Source: Rhodococcoides fascians NBRC 12155 = LMG 3623 (GTDB taxonomy: Bacteria; Actinomycetota; Actinomycetes; Mycobacteriales; Mycobacteriaceae). From it: a DNA stretch of 64,000 nt. This document shows, piece by piece, positions 38,656 through 47,127 of this stretch; within the stretch, counting starts at the first letter, position 1, and every line of letters starts with the position of its first letter. The position numbers and the translations under genes are program-made. The stretch covers positions 806,001 through 870,000 of the forward strand of contig NZ_BCWW01000001.1 in NCBI RefSeq assembly GCF_001894785.1, given 5' to 3'. Under the pieces are notes generated by a model. It searched no databases and was not told where the DNA came from. It worked only from the letters and a program-made list of their open reading frames with translations.

Positions 38656-38676
38656 CAGGTATCAACGTTATACCTG
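38656..38676. promoter_or_regulatory. Perfect palindromic operator between hxlR-type and ridA-type genes
   Basis: CAGGTAT-CAACGTT-ATACCTG is a 21-bp dyad with 7-bp perfect arms, located 25-45 nt upstream of the RidA-family start and 35-55 nt upstream of the HxlR start. It is the likely binding site for the HxlR dimer, controlling both genes. Confidence 0.65.
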
Positions 38677-38700
38677 AATTTCTACGACGAAGGACCAACC

Positions 38701-39111
38701 ATGAGCGTCACTCGATTCACCCCGCCCGGAATGATGCAACCCACCCCGTATCACCACGTGGCGGTGGGTCAGGGTTCTCGACACATCCACGTCAGCGGTC
38801 AGATCGCCCGGAACGAGGACGGGTCGGCCATCGATACCGACGACCTCGCCGGTCAGGTTGCGCAGGCGCTGCGCAATACCGCGATCGGATTGACCGGTGC
38901 AGGAGCAACATTCGAGGACGTACTGCGGCTGACGTTCTACGTCACGCACTGGGCTCCCGAGCTGATCGGTGAGTTCATGGACGGCGTCACGCGCGTCGCC
39001 GACGAGATCGGACTGCCGACTCCCATGCCGCCGGCGTCGTTGATCGGAGTGGATTACCTCTTCGAACCGGACGTGCGGGTAGAGGTGGAAGCAACCGCGA
39101 TTCTGGACTGA
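38701..39111 (+). CDS. RidA (YjgF/YER057c) family protein
   Basis: A 136-residue trimeric-fold protein. Family landmarks: HVSGQIARNEDGS, the segment ALRNTAIGLTGAGATFEDVLRLTFYV (parts ALRNTAIGLTGAGA and FEDVLRLTFYV), and the C-terminal PDVRVEVEATAIL. The usual catalytic arginine segment (family form R-x-A-V-G-V) is replaced by PPASLIGVDYL, so imine deaminase activity is doubtful and another member function is possible. GAAGGA precedes the ATG. Probably controlled by the divergent HxlR regulator. Confidence 0.87.
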   Translation: MSVTRFTPPGMMQPTPYHHVAVGQGSRHIHVSGQIARNEDGSAIDTDDLAGQVAQALRNTAIGLTGAGATFEDVLRLTFYVTHWAPELIGEFMDGVTRVADEIGLPTPMPPASLIGVDYLFEPDVRVEVEATAILD

Positions 39112-39186
39112 ATCCGCGGATAGGCCGGTGACTTCTCGGCGGTGCAGAGGTCGATACCGGCAAACCCACCCGACCTCTGGAGTGAC

Positions 39187-39744
39187 ATGGCGATTCTGAC
39201 CTACAACCTGCATGTTTCCCTCGACGGCTACATCGAGGATCCCGACGGCAGCCTCGACTACTCGATGCCCGACGAGGAATCGCATCGGTTCTCGAATCGA
39301 CAGACCGTGGAGACGAGCGTCTTTCTGTTCGGACGGCGGCTGTACGAGGCCATGGAGGACTACTGGACCGACCCGGAACGGGCGGCCGGCGACCCCGTCG
39401 AAGCCGAATTCGCCGAGCTGTACAAGGCAACTCCCCGGGTGGTCTTCTCGGACACCCTCACTTCCGTGCCCGACGGTTGCCGGCTGGTCCGTAGTGCCGA
39501 CGCCGTCGCGGAGGTGGAGCGAATGAAACGGGAGACCGAGGGCACGTTGGCCGTCGCCGGCGCGTCGTTGGCCGCATCGTTGTTCGACTCGATCGACCAG
39601 TTCGAGCTCATTGTCGTCCCGACAATCCTGGGTGGTGGAAAGCCGTACTTCCCCGTGGGGCACCGACTGAACCTGGTGCTGGAAGAGCAGAGGCACTTCC
39701 CTACGTCGGGCTGGATGTATCTGCGGTACAGGGTGGTTCGGTAA
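39187..39744 (+). CDS. Dihydrofolate reductase/RibD-C family protein
   Basis: A 185-residue reductase-fold protein with the N-terminal strand TYNLHVSLDGYIEDPDG, FLFGRRLYEAMEDYW, and the cofactor-site motif LAVAGASLAASLF, then VVPTILGGGKPYFP. These mark the RibD C-terminal/YwjB branch rather than true folate enzymes; the substrate is unknown and NADPH use is inferred from the family. The ATG at 39187 starts the first strand; an ATG 45 nt earlier has no family support. Confidence 0.85.
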   Translation: MAILTYNLHVSLDGYIEDPDGSLDYSMPDEESHRFSNRQTVETSVFLFGRRLYEAMEDYWTDPERAAGDPVEAEFAELYKATPRVVFSDTLTSVPDGCRLVRSADAVAEVERMKRETEGTLAVAGASLAASLFDSIDQFELIVVPTILGGGKPYFPVGHRLNLVLEEQRHFPTSGWMYLRYRVVR

Positions 39745-39783
39745 GCGGACCTGTCGTCCGGCCCGATCGCGCAGAATGGGCTC

Positions 39784-41019
39784 ATGACATCCGGTGATCG
39801 TCGTCAGTGGTGGACCTTGCCCGCGCACCAGCGGTGGCTCGACACAGAATCGGCTCGGCTCCTCCGGTTCGGTAGCTCGCTCGAGCATCCTGCCGGGGGA
39901 GCGGCGTGGTTGAACGACCGCGGACATCCGGACCTGAGACATCCGGCCCTGACCTACATCACTGCTCGGATGGCGCACGTGCATTTCCTGGCCTCGATGC
40001 AGGGGTATCCCGGGTCTCGTAGGAAAGCCGATCGAGTGTTCGACGGTCTACTGACGACGTTGCGGGACAGCACGAACGGCGGGTGGTTCGAGTCCAGCGC
40101 CGACGCCTCGTCCCCCGACGCGACGAAGACGGCCTACACGCATGCCTTCGTGGTGTTGGCGGCAGCCGCAGCCGCAGCGGCGGGACACCCCAGTGGACGG
40201 GGGCTTCTCGACGAAGCCCTCGAGGTCGTGGATCGGCGATTCTGGGACGAGAACCACGGCATGTGCGCAGACACCTGGAATGCGAGCTGGACCGCGCTCG
40301 ACGGTTATCGCGGTATCAACGCCAACATGCACATGGTCGAGGCACTGCTGGCGGCGGCCGATGCGGGTGCGCCCGAGGTCTGGCGGAGCAGGGCAGTACG
40401 CATCTGCGACAACGTGATCGGCTGGTCACAGTCGAACGAGAATCGCATTCCCGAGCATTTCACTGCGGAATGGCAGCCGATGCTCGAGTACAACAGCGGC
40501 GACACCGCAAACCAGTTCAAGCCGTACGGAGCAACGGTGGGGCACGGTTTCGAGTGGGCTCGGCTGCTCGTGCAGGCGAGTCTCGTGGCCTACAGCCCTT
40601 GTGGCCACGATTACATTGCCGCCGCCGCGTCGCTGTATCACCGCGCGGCGCAGGACGGATGGCAACCCGGCCCGTCGCCCGGCTTCGTCTACACCACCGA
40701 CTGGACCGGGCGACCGGTAGAGACAGAGCGTCTGCACTGGGTGTTGTGCGAGGCGATCGCGGCCGCCGCGACACTGGGTCGTCGGACCGGAGAAGAGCGC
40801 TACGACAACGACTATCGCACTTGGTGGGACATTGCCGCCGACTCCTTCATCGACCTCGTCGACGGCTCCTGGCATCACGAACTCGACGCGGACAACAGGC
40901 CCGCAGCCACGGTGTGGAGTGGAAAGCCGGACCTGTACCACGCTGTGCAGGCGACATGGATCAGCCGAGGTGTGAACAGCTCGAGTATGGTGGCGGCGCT
41001 GCTGGCGGACTCGGCCTGA
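39784..41019 (+). CDS. AGE-family sugar isomerase/epimerase
   Basis: A 411-residue alpha/alpha-barrel enzyme of the N-acylglucosamine 2-epimerase superfamily, closest in motif to aldose-ketose isomerases such as mannose isomerase and YihS. Visible landmarks: GGWFESS, KTAYTHAFVVLAAAA, INANMHMVEALLAA, EHFTAEWQP, GATVGHGFEWARLL and SGKPDLYHAVQATW, which carry the catalytic and substrate-binding histidines of the family. It would interconvert hexoses such as mannose and fructose. It stands alone between the reductase and a pair of envelope proteins. Confidence 0.85.
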   Translation: MTSGDRRQWWTLPAHQRWLDTESARLLRFGSSLEHPAGGAAWLNDRGHPDLRHPALTYITARMAHVHFLASMQGYPGSRRKADRVFDGLLTTLRDSTNGGWFESSADASSPDATKTAYTHAFVVLAAAAAAAAGHPSGRGLLDEALEVVDRRFWDENHGMCADTWNASWTALDGYRGINANMHMVEALLAAADAGAPEVWRSRAVRICDNVIGWSQSNENRIPEHFTAEWQPMLEYNSGDTANQFKPYGATVGHGFEWARLLVQASLVAYSPCGHDYIAAAASLYHRAAQDGWQPGPSPGFVYTTDWTGRPVETERLHWVLCEAIAAAATLGRRTGEERYDNDYRTWWDIAADSFIDLVDGSWHHELDADNRPAATVWSGKPDLYHAVQATWISRGVNSSSMVAALLADSA

Positions 41020-41067
41020 ATGGCCGCATCGGACCAAAACCGTCCGTTGGGTATGTAGTGTCGTCTC

Positions 41068-42423
41068 GTGCGCGAAGGAAGAAGACACAACGCCGTCATC
41101 GACGTATCGGTCATCGTCACGGTGGTCGCACTCGGTGTCGTTGCGGCCGGACTGCTGCATTCGCCGGAAAGTGAACTGCCGCCCGGAAATGCCGTGTCAT
41201 CCGGGGAGGCCGCGCGCGACGGTGACTACTCCATCGTCTCCGAGCCCGTCGAGTATCCGGTCGACATTCCGGGGTGCTCCGAGGTCGAGCCGCCCCCGCC
41301 CAGTGAGGATGGGCGCCTCATCTCGGTCATCGGGAGTCAGGCTCGGTCCTACGACAATCCTGCCTACCCGTGGTTGACCGCGAGCAAGGCAGGAGCGATG
41401 ACCGACGCCCTCGTGGGCGCACTTCCAGCGGATGTCACCGTGAAGTTGGCCGCCCCATCCCAGTCGCTGACCTTCCAACCGGTGGACGACTTCGGCGGTA
41501 ATGTGCCGGAGGGCCTCGAGGCAAGCACCAGTGCCCGCGGCGACCTGACTCGCGCGGGGGTGTCTGCGTTTGCCAGCGTCGATGTTCGACCGTCGTCGAC
41601 GGGGATTCCGGCCTGTGTCGCAGGCGTTCTCGACGCCCGCACCACCGAGCCCGACGGAACGGTGGTCGATACCGACGACAGTTGGTACGAGATCGGTGGT
41701 GACCGCACGAACAGTCGCAGAGCGACGGCGTATCACCCGGACGGAACTCTGGTCACCGCGAATCTGAGTACTACCGTTGGTCCCGAATTTCCCTTGGACA
41801 CATCCGAGTTGACCCGAATCGCGGCGCTGCCGGGCCTCCGAGTCGCTTCGCCTGCACCGGCGGGAAGCGCTGCGCCGCGCCAGGATTGCTCGGTCTCGCT
41901 CGCAGGGGAGGCGACAGCGGTGGATATCGACGAGGTGTCCTTGGACGCCGCGAACGAGGCGTTGACGACAACCTGGCAGGCGCTACCCGATGCGCCCGTC
42001 CTGAACCGGCCGATCGGGTCGCTGGTACCCGATCGCACGGGCAGGGGTGCCTGTACGGACATCGACGTAGTGAACTCCGATGTAGCGCTGTCGATTTCCG
42101 TATCCTCCGGCGCGGCACTCCCGGTGGCGAGGGACCCCTACGATCCGGAGAATGCGTACGGTCCGGTTGTGGAGCTGCGAACATTGCCCGACGGTTCGGT
42201 GCTCGAATCGTACGACGTCGATCTGTCGAGCAGTATGACCGCGGAGGACGGAACCATGCGGTTGGCGAGGTCGGTCACGCTGACGCGACCGTCCGGCGTG
42301 CAGGTGTCGGTTCGGTCGACGGCGGATTTCGTTCCTGGCGGGGGCCGTTCGACACGGCCGGAACCGCTGCCACTCGAGCTACTGGATGCAGTGGCCCAAG
42401 CTCCGATCACGGAGTGGCCGTGA
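41068..42423 (+). CDS. Membrane-anchored secreted protein of unknown function
   Basis: A 451-residue protein with a short basic N-terminus (MREGRRHN), one hydrophobic segment (VIVTVVALGVVAAGLLH) and a large extracytoplasmic part rich in Thr, Ser, Asp and Pro. Four cysteines in the exported part could pair. Two similar sections can be recognised around TAYHPDGTLVTANLST and VELRTLPDGSVLESYD, suggesting a duplicated domain. No family was recognised. It starts with GTG and overlaps the next gene by GTGA, so the two are translationally coupled and probably work together at the cell surface. Confidence 0.75.
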   Translation: MREGRRHNAVIDVSVIVTVVALGVVAAGLLHSPESELPPGNAVSSGEAARDGDYSIVSEPVEYPVDIPGCSEVEPPPPSEDGRLISVIGSQARSYDNPAYPWLTASKAGAMTDALVGALPADVTVKLAAPSQSLTFQPVDDFGGNVPEGLEASTSARGDLTRAGVSAFASVDVRPSSTGIPACVAGVLDARTTEPDGTVVDTDDSWYEIGGDRTNSRRATAYHPDGTLVTANLSTTVGPEFPLDTSELTRIAALPGLRVASPAPAGSAAPRQDCSVSLAGEATAVDIDEVSLDAANEALTTTWQALPDAPVLNRPIGSLVPDRTGRGACTDIDVVNSDVALSISVSSGAALPVARDPYDPENAYGPVVELRTLPDGSVLESYDVDLSSSMTAEDGTMRLARSVTLTRPSGVQVSVRSTADFVPGGGRSTRPEPLPLELLDAVAQAPITEWP

Positions 42424-43529
42424 AGGATTCGACGACACGCACTGTTCTCGCTGCAGCCGCGGTGATGGTGGCAGTGGTATCCGTCGCCGCGGCTGCGGTC
42501 GTGCTGGTGAATGTGGACGTGTCCGTAAAGCCGTCGATGGACGATGCAACGACGTCGGCGTTCGACGAGATGCCGACGTTCTCGGAGGAGACGGAGACAA
42601 TTGAGGCGCCGGCTGGGCCGGCGCTCGAGCCCAGCTGGCGGATCGACGCAGAGACCGTCTACGGTAGGCAATTCGCTGCATTCCGTTCGCCGACCGCAAG
42701 TTTGACGTTCGATCTCGGGGTCACGGGCGTGATCGACGCCGGCGATGTTCTCGTCACCGCAATGGGCCTGCCGAATCCACGGTCGTCTTCGCTCGATGCA
42801 GTCGAGTTCGTGGCCCTCGATGCCGACGACGGCAGTGTGCGATGGAAGGCGTCGCCCGGAACAGTCGACGTATGCGCGAGCGTTCCCGTTCAGAGCGAGA
42901 TCGTCTGTCTCGACACGTATTCCGATGTGCAGTCCCTCGTCACTATCGGTACGAACGACGGGGTGGTGAAGCGGATACCGGTCCCCGAGGACTGGTACGT
43001 CTACGCGATCGAGAGCGACGGGACATCGGTGCTGTTGTTGGAAGGCAGCCCTGAGGATGGCGAATCCGTGTTGCACGGCGGGTCGGTGAATGCACTCGAC
43101 CGAATGTGGACGCTACCGATCACCACATCCATGGGGTGGGAGGGCCTGAGTGGCACAGTGATTCACACGGCCGACGGGCGAGGCGTCGTCACGATGGGCG
43201 GGGAGGCGACATTTTTCGATCCGACCACCGGAGCACCCGTCGGGGGTCTCGACATGACCTCGGATGACACCGTCGTCGACTCCACCGGCGCTACTGTGTG
43301 GGAGTTGCCGGATCCGTTCGATACGGACAAGGTCATCGGCAACACTCGTTATTCGATCGACGGTCCGGCGTATGTCGCAACCACGGATTCCGGTGACGTG
43401 CGGTGGCATTGGACCATCCCGGCTGGGTCCGATGGGTTCACCGACAGCGGCACTATCGCCCAGACGCTATCGGGTGTGTTCTTCCTCGGAACCGATTCGA
43501 TGGTTCGTCTCGAATCGGTTCCGAGTTGA
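42420..43529 (+). CDS. Membrane-anchored beta-propeller-like protein
   Basis: A 369-residue protein with a single N-terminal membrane helix (VLAAAAVMVAVVSVAAAAVVLV) described here in parts VLAAAAVMVAVV and SVAAAAVVLV, a short linker, and an exported domain. Repeats such as VALDADDGSVRWK, VTTDSGDVRWHW-like YVATTDSGDVRWHW and FFDPTTGAPVGGL resemble PQQ-type propeller blades. The GTG start overlaps the preceding stop by GTGA. The partner upstream has the same topology; together they look like a two-part envelope complex of unknown role. Confidence 0.75.
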   Translation: MKDSTTRTVLAAAAVMVAVVSVAAAAVVLVNVDVSVKPSMDDATTSAFDEMPTFSEETETIEAPAGPALEPSWRIDAETVYGRQFAAFRSPTASLTFDLGVTGVIDAGDVLVTAMGLPNPRSSSLDAVEFVALDADDGSVRWKASPGTVDVCASVPVQSEIVCLDTYSDVQSLVTIGTNDGVVKRIPVPEDWYVYAIESDGTSVLLLEGSPEDGESVLHGGSVNALDRMWTLPITTSMGWEGLSGTVIHTADGRGVVTMGGEATFFDPTTGAPVGGLDMTSDDTVVDSTGATVWELPDPFDTDKVIGNTRYSIDGPAYVATTDSGDVRWHWTIPAGSDGFTDSGTIAQTLSGVFFLGTDSMVRLESVPS

Positions 43530-43557
43530 CGCCGAGCAGCACTACCGTGCGGCAGTG

Positions 43558-43869
43558 CTATTCCCGGTGCGGAGTGCGCTCACCGGTGTTCGGGTCCACG
43601 TCGAACAGTTGATCGGTGTTGTCGGGGGAGTAGACGACGGTGTCGACTTCCCGCGCGCGTCGTCGGGCACCGTCGCGAACGGCGAAGAACGCTGCTGCGA
43701 ACAGTACGACCACGGTGATGCCGGCGACGATCGCCCATCCCTCGAAGCCGCCCGCCAGAGCCGCGATCAGACCGCCCGCGGATGCGATTCCGGCGAAGAT
43801 CAAGATGACGGCCAGCATGTTCTCGACTGCACGTGCCCAGCTCGTTTTCGAAGGCCTTTTCTCGACCAT
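43558..43869 (-). CDS. Small two-helix membrane protein
   Basis: A 103-residue protein with a basic N-terminus (MVEKRPSKTSWARAVE), two hydrophobic helices (MLAVILIFAGIASAGGLIAA and WAIVAGITVVVLFAAAFFAV) and a hydrophilic acidic tail containing YSPDNTDQLFDVDPNTGE. No family recognised. It converges on the propeller gene and lies behind the CGNR regulator on the same strand, 67 nt after it. Confidence 0.7.
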   Translation of the reverse strand: MVEKRPSKTSWARAVENMLAVILIFAGIASAGGLIAALAGGFEGWAIVAGITVVVLFAAAFFAVRDGARRRAREVDTVVYSPDNTDQLFDVDPNTGERTPHRE

Positions 43870-43936
43870 GGGGATGTTCCTCTCGCTAAGTTCCGTCGCC
43901 GAATACCCGAAACCCGGTCGTCTAAGCCCTGCGGTG

Positions 43937-44470
43937 CTACTGGGCCTTGCGTGCGCGGTACGCGGCGACCGCCGCGCGGTTGCCGCAGGTGGTGCTGCAG
44001 AAGCGGCGAGAGCGGTTTCGGGAGAGGTCGAGAACCAGCCCGTTGCAGTCCGGATCGGCGCAGACGTCGAAACGAGAGAGCTCGTCGGCTCGGATGACGT
44101 CGATCATGGCCATCGCGGTCTCGACGACGATGCGGGTTGCCAGTGGACTGTCGTCGGCGACGGCATGGACGTGCCAGTCGAGAGTGTCGTGCCGGACCAG
44201 TCGGGGCAGGGCCGAGGATTCGGCAAGCAAGCGGTTCACCTCGAGCACGGCATCGTCTCGACTGCTGGTGAGCAGTGATCGCACGGTCGGACGCAGTGCC
44301 CGCACCGCCTCGAGCTCGGCGTCGTCGCCGTCGAACCGTCCGGAGTAGCCCTGGTCGGTGAAGAACTCGGCCAGCTCCTCGCGGGTGGTCAGCGTGTCCG
44401 GGTCTTCGGCGGAATTGACCAATGCCACGGCGGACAGAAGCGACAGTTCTGCGTCATGAGCAAAAAGCAT
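43937..44470 (-). CDS. CGNR zinc-finger transcription factor
   Basis: A 177-residue regulator with the N-terminal ABATE ligand-binding domain (ALVNSAEDPDTL, TREELAEFF) and a canonical C-terminal zinc finger: CADPDCNGLVLDLS, then RRFCSTTCGNRAAVAAYRAR. It is divergent from an EamA transporter with only 39 nt between the start codons, and the promoters overlap. A TAAGGT minus-10 lies 6 nt before its ATG, predicting a leaderless mRNA. Confidence 0.92.
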   Translation of the reverse strand: MLFAHDAELSLLSAVALVNSAEDPDTLTTREELAEFFTDQGYSGRFDGDDAELEAVRALRPTVRSLLTSSRDDAVLEVNRLLAESSALPRLVRHDTLDWHVHAVADDSPLATRIVVETAMAMIDVIRADELSRFDVCADPDCNGLVLDLSRNRSRRFCSTTCGNRAAVAAYRARKAQ

Positions 44471-44471
44471 G

Positions 44472-44504
44472 TTGACACCTTACCAATTCACTCCCTACTG
44501 TCAC
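44472..44504. promoter_or_regulatory. Overlapping divergent leaderless promoters (CGNR / EamA)
   Basis: Plus strand: TTGACA (44472-44477), 18 nt, TACTGT (44496-44501), 8 nt, ATG of the EamA gene. Minus strand: GTGACA (44499-44504), 16 nt, TAAGGT (44477-44482), 6 nt, ATG of the CGNR gene. Each minus-10 overlaps the other strand's minus-35, so the two promoters compete. Confidence 0.65.
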
Positions 44505-44509
44505 ATGTC

Positions 44510-45511
44510 ATGACGGCTTACACTCATGACGCGCTGGTGGATCGCGCAGCTGCACACGACGCTGCGGCACGGTCGCGTCGACTCTCGGGGCTCGGGTTCG
44601 CGCTCCTGTCCGCGGCATCGTTCGGGCTCTCCGGCTCACTGGCCAAAGGCCTGCTCGATGCCGGCTGGACCGCCGGTGCCGCCGTGACTGCGCGCATCCT
44701 GCTCGCGGCAGCGGTGTTGCTGATTCCGTCGATTCTCGCGCTGCGTGGACGCTGGGGCCTGTTGGTCAAGAATTGGAAGCTGCTCGTGGCCTACGGTGCC
44801 TTCGCGGTGGCCGGTTGTCAGCTCGCGTTCTTCAACGCCGTCGGCCGAATGGACGTGGGTGTCGCACTGCTCATCGAATTCACCTCGCCCGTAGCCGTCA
44901 TCGGCTGGATGTGGTTTCGGCACCAGCAGCGTCCGGGCCGGCTGACGCTGGTCGGTGCGCTGTTGGCCGCAATGGGGCTGGTACTCGTTCTCGACCTGAT
45001 CTCCGGCGCGGACGTCGACAGCGTCGGCGTGCTGTGGGCGCTCGGTGCGATGGCGGGAGCCGCCGTCTACTGGGTGCTCTCCGCCGACGAGAGCAACGGC
45101 TTGCCGCCGATCGTGCTCGCCGGGGGCGGTCTGCTGGCAGGTGGACTCATTCTGCTCGCCGCTGGGCTGGTCGGCATCGTCCCGTTCGCGGCTCCGCTGA
45201 CCGACGTCACGTTCGTCGATGCCGTTGTGCCATGGTGGGTTCCGATCATCGGTCTCGGTGTGGTGACCGCCGCTCTGGCGTACGTGCTCGGAATTGCAGC
45301 CGGTCGACGCCTCGGCTCGCGGCTGGCGTCGTTCATGGGTCTGATGGAAGTTGTTGCGGCGCTTGTGTTCGCGTGGCTGTTGCTCGGCCAGGCTCCGGGA
45401 CCGATCCAATTGGCCGGTGGCGCACTGATTCTGCTCGGTGTCGTCGTCGTCAAATCAGGTGAACGCGTCACCTCGGACGAACCTGTGGAGCCGCTGCAGA
45501 GCAGAGCATGA
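44510..45511 (+). CDS. EamA/RhaT family transporter
   Basis: A 333-residue permease of the drug/metabolite transporter superfamily with about ten membrane helices in two EamA repeats (FALLSAASFGLSGSLAKGLL starts the first, VLWALGAMAGAAVYWVLSAD the second). RhtA-like exporters of amino acids and related compounds are the nearest type; substrate unknown. ATG at 44510 is chosen because the TTGACA/TACTGT promoter places transcription start at it; an in-frame ATG 54 nt upstream lies before that promoter. Confidence 0.88.
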   Translation: MTAYTHDALVDRAAAHDAAARSRRLSGLGFALLSAASFGLSGSLAKGLLDAGWTAGAAVTARILLAAAVLLIPSILALRGRWGLLVKNWKLLVAYGAFAVAGCQLAFFNAVGRMDVGVALLIEFTSPVAVIGWMWFRHQQRPGRLTLVGALLAAMGLVLVLDLISGADVDSVGVLWALGAMAGAAVYWVLSADESNGLPPIVLAGGGLLAGGLILLAAGLVGIVPFAAPLTDVTFVDAVVPWWVPIIGLGVVTAALAYVLGIAAGRRLGSRLASFMGLMEVVAALVFAWLLLGQAPGPIQLAGGALILLGVVVVKSGERVTSDEPVEPLQSRA

Positions 45512-45518
45512 CAGCTGC

Positions 45519-46163
45519 TCAGCCGTCGACGCGTCCGAATACGACGGCGGCCAGAATGGTGTGCGCGCTGGCGATCACGGAGTCGAGAGGTTCGCGTTCG
45601 GGGGACAGCAACCATTGCTGAGCAATGGTGAGTACCGCGCCCACCAGGCCCATCGCCAGCGTTTTACGGTTCGGCCCGGCCAGGCCACGGCTGGACCCTA
45701 CGGTGTCGGCGACCTGTAGCACCGTCGCCGAGAACGAGGTGGTGGTCTTGCGGTACAACGCGTCGACGGTGGGGGATACGCCGAGGATTTCGACGAAGGC
45801 GATACGAGCGGATTTCGGCTGCTCGGCGACGAACGTGAAGAATCCGGTCAGGGCTCCTCGGAGCACCTGTTCGCTGGACTCCGTTTCCGACGCCGCTCCG
45901 GCGAGGATGCTCTCGCGCATCGCGTCGGTAGCGCGGGCGTAGGTGGCCATCAGCAGGTCTTCGCTGTTGGTGAAGGACTCGTAGAAGTAGCGCTTGGTCA
46001 GGCCCGCTTCGGTGCAGACTTTCTCCACGGTCGCCGTTCGGTACCCGGTGGTGCCGAACACTTCGACGGCGGCATCGAGCAGGCGGGTTCGACGCTCCTG
46101 CTGCCGCTGCTGCGGGGGAGCTCCGCGATACGTCCTGCCGACGTCACTGTGATGGGTAGTCAC
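45519..46163 (-). CDS. TetR-family transcriptional regulator
   Basis: A 214-residue repressor. The helix-turn-helix region is LLDAAVEVFGTTGYRTATVE, VCTEAGLTKRYFYESF. The C-terminal ligand domain contains FFTFVAEQPKSARIAFVEIL. GTG at 46163 is preferred to an upstream ATG, whose extension would span the operator. It is divergent from an SDR-EthA operon. In M. tuberculosis, EthR of this family represses ethA, but sequence identity to EthR cannot be judged here. Confidence 0.87.
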   Translation of the reverse strand: MTTHHSDVGRTYRGAPPQQRQQERRTRLLDAAVEVFGTTGYRTATVEKVCTEAGLTKRYFYESFTNSEDLLMATYARATDAMRESILAGAASETESSEQVLRGALTGFFTFVAEQPKSARIAFVEILGVSPTVDALYRKTTTSFSATVLQVADTVGSSRGLAGPNRKTLAMGLVGAVLTIAQQWLLSPEREPLDSVIASAHTILAAVVFGRVDG

Positions 46164-46174
46164 AGACAGATCTT

Positions 46175-46192
46175 GACACCGCTCGGTATCAG
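46175..46192. promoter_or_regulatory. TetR-type operator upstream of the SDR-ethA operon
   Basis: TGACACCG-CT-CGGTATCA is an 18-bp dyad with half-sites TGANACCG. It overlaps the TTGACA hexamer at 46174-46179 and lies between a possible minus-35 (TTGCAT) and minus-10 (CAAGAT) of the TetR gene on the other strand. The repressor can therefore block both directions. Confidence 0.6.
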
Positions 46193-46235
46193 ATGCAAAG
46201 TGTTCGCAGGAATGCATCTCGATCGAGGGGGAGAC

Positions 46236-47102
46236 ATGGCGTCATCGACGCTCCGGAACAAGGTCGTTCTGATCACCGGCGCGGCACGAGGAATCGGTGC
46301 CGAGACCGCACGTGCGTTGGCAGGTCGTGGAGCCAAGTTGGTACTCGTCGACGTCGACGAGGCCCCGCTGCGGGAGGTCGCGACGCAGCTGAAGGCCGAG
46401 GCGTTCGTCGCCGACGTCCGAAATCTGGACGACATGCAGCGCGCCGTCGACGGCGGCATCGCGGCCTACGGGGGCATCGATCTGGTGCTCGCCAATGCGG
46501 GAATCGCCAGCTACGGATCCATCCTGCAGGTGGACCCGGCCACGTTCCAGCGCGTCATGGACATCAACGTGATGGGCGTGTTCAACACCGTCCGCGCGGC
46601 CTTGCCGTCGCTGATCGAACGCAACGGCTACATCCTCGTCGTCTCCTCGCTGGCCGCGTTCACCCCGTGCCCCGGCTTGGCCGCGTACAACGCCAGCAAG
46701 GCCGCAGCCGAGCATTTCGCCAATGCGCTTCGGCTGGAAGTGAACTACCGAGGAGTCGACGTCGGCTCGGCCCACATGGCCTGGATCGATACCCCGATGG
46801 TCCAGGACGCGAAGTCCGATCTCACGGCCTTCCAGGATTTGCTCGCGGTACTGCCCGGCCCCCTCGGGAAGACGATGACCGTCGAGCAGTGCGTGGATGC
46901 GTTCGTCGACGGCCTGGCCAAGCGCAAGCGCCGCGTCTACGTACCGCGGTGGGTTGGTGCGGCGTCCTGGTTCAAGGCCGTCATCACCTCGCGCGTCGGC
47001 GATCGCAGCATGTTGGCGCACGTGCCGACGATCCTGCCCAAGATGGACGAAGAAGTAGCGCGTCTCGGTAGGTCCGAGAGCGCACGCAACAAAATCAGCT
47101 GA
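46236..47102 (+). CDS. Short-chain dehydrogenase/reductase beside ethA
   Basis: A 288-residue classical SDR with TGAARGIG, LANAG, catalytic Ser in VVSSLAAF and YNASK. VDVDEAP after the second strand suggests NAD use. A C-terminal extension of about 45 residues (KRRVYVPRWVGAASWFKAVI) is basic and amphipathic, as in membrane-associated SDRs. A GAGGGGGAGAC site precedes the ATG. Cotranscribed with the monooxygenase 25 nt downstream; an alcohol-to-ketone-to-ester route is a reasonable inference. Confidence 0.87.
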   Translation: MASSTLRNKVVLITGAARGIGAETARALAGRGAKLVLVDVDEAPLREVATQLKAEAFVADVRNLDDMQRAVDGGIAAYGGIDLVLANAGIASYGSILQVDPATFQRVMDINVMGVFNTVRAALPSLIERNGYILVVSSLAAFTPCPGLAAYNASKAAAEHFANALRLEVNYRGVDVGSAHMAWIDTPMVQDAKSDLTAFQDLLAVLPGPLGKTMTVEQCVDAFVDGLAKRKRRVYVPRWVGAASWFKAVITSRVGDRSMLAHVPTILPKMDEEVARLGRSESARNKIS

Positions 47103-47127
47103 CCCCCCACCGAAGGAATCGTTGCTC

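Noticed and set aside
40083-41174. A 363-codon frame overlapping the AGE-family gene
   Set aside because: It is the +1 shadow frame of a clear sugar isomerase; translation is Arg-rich and without a family.
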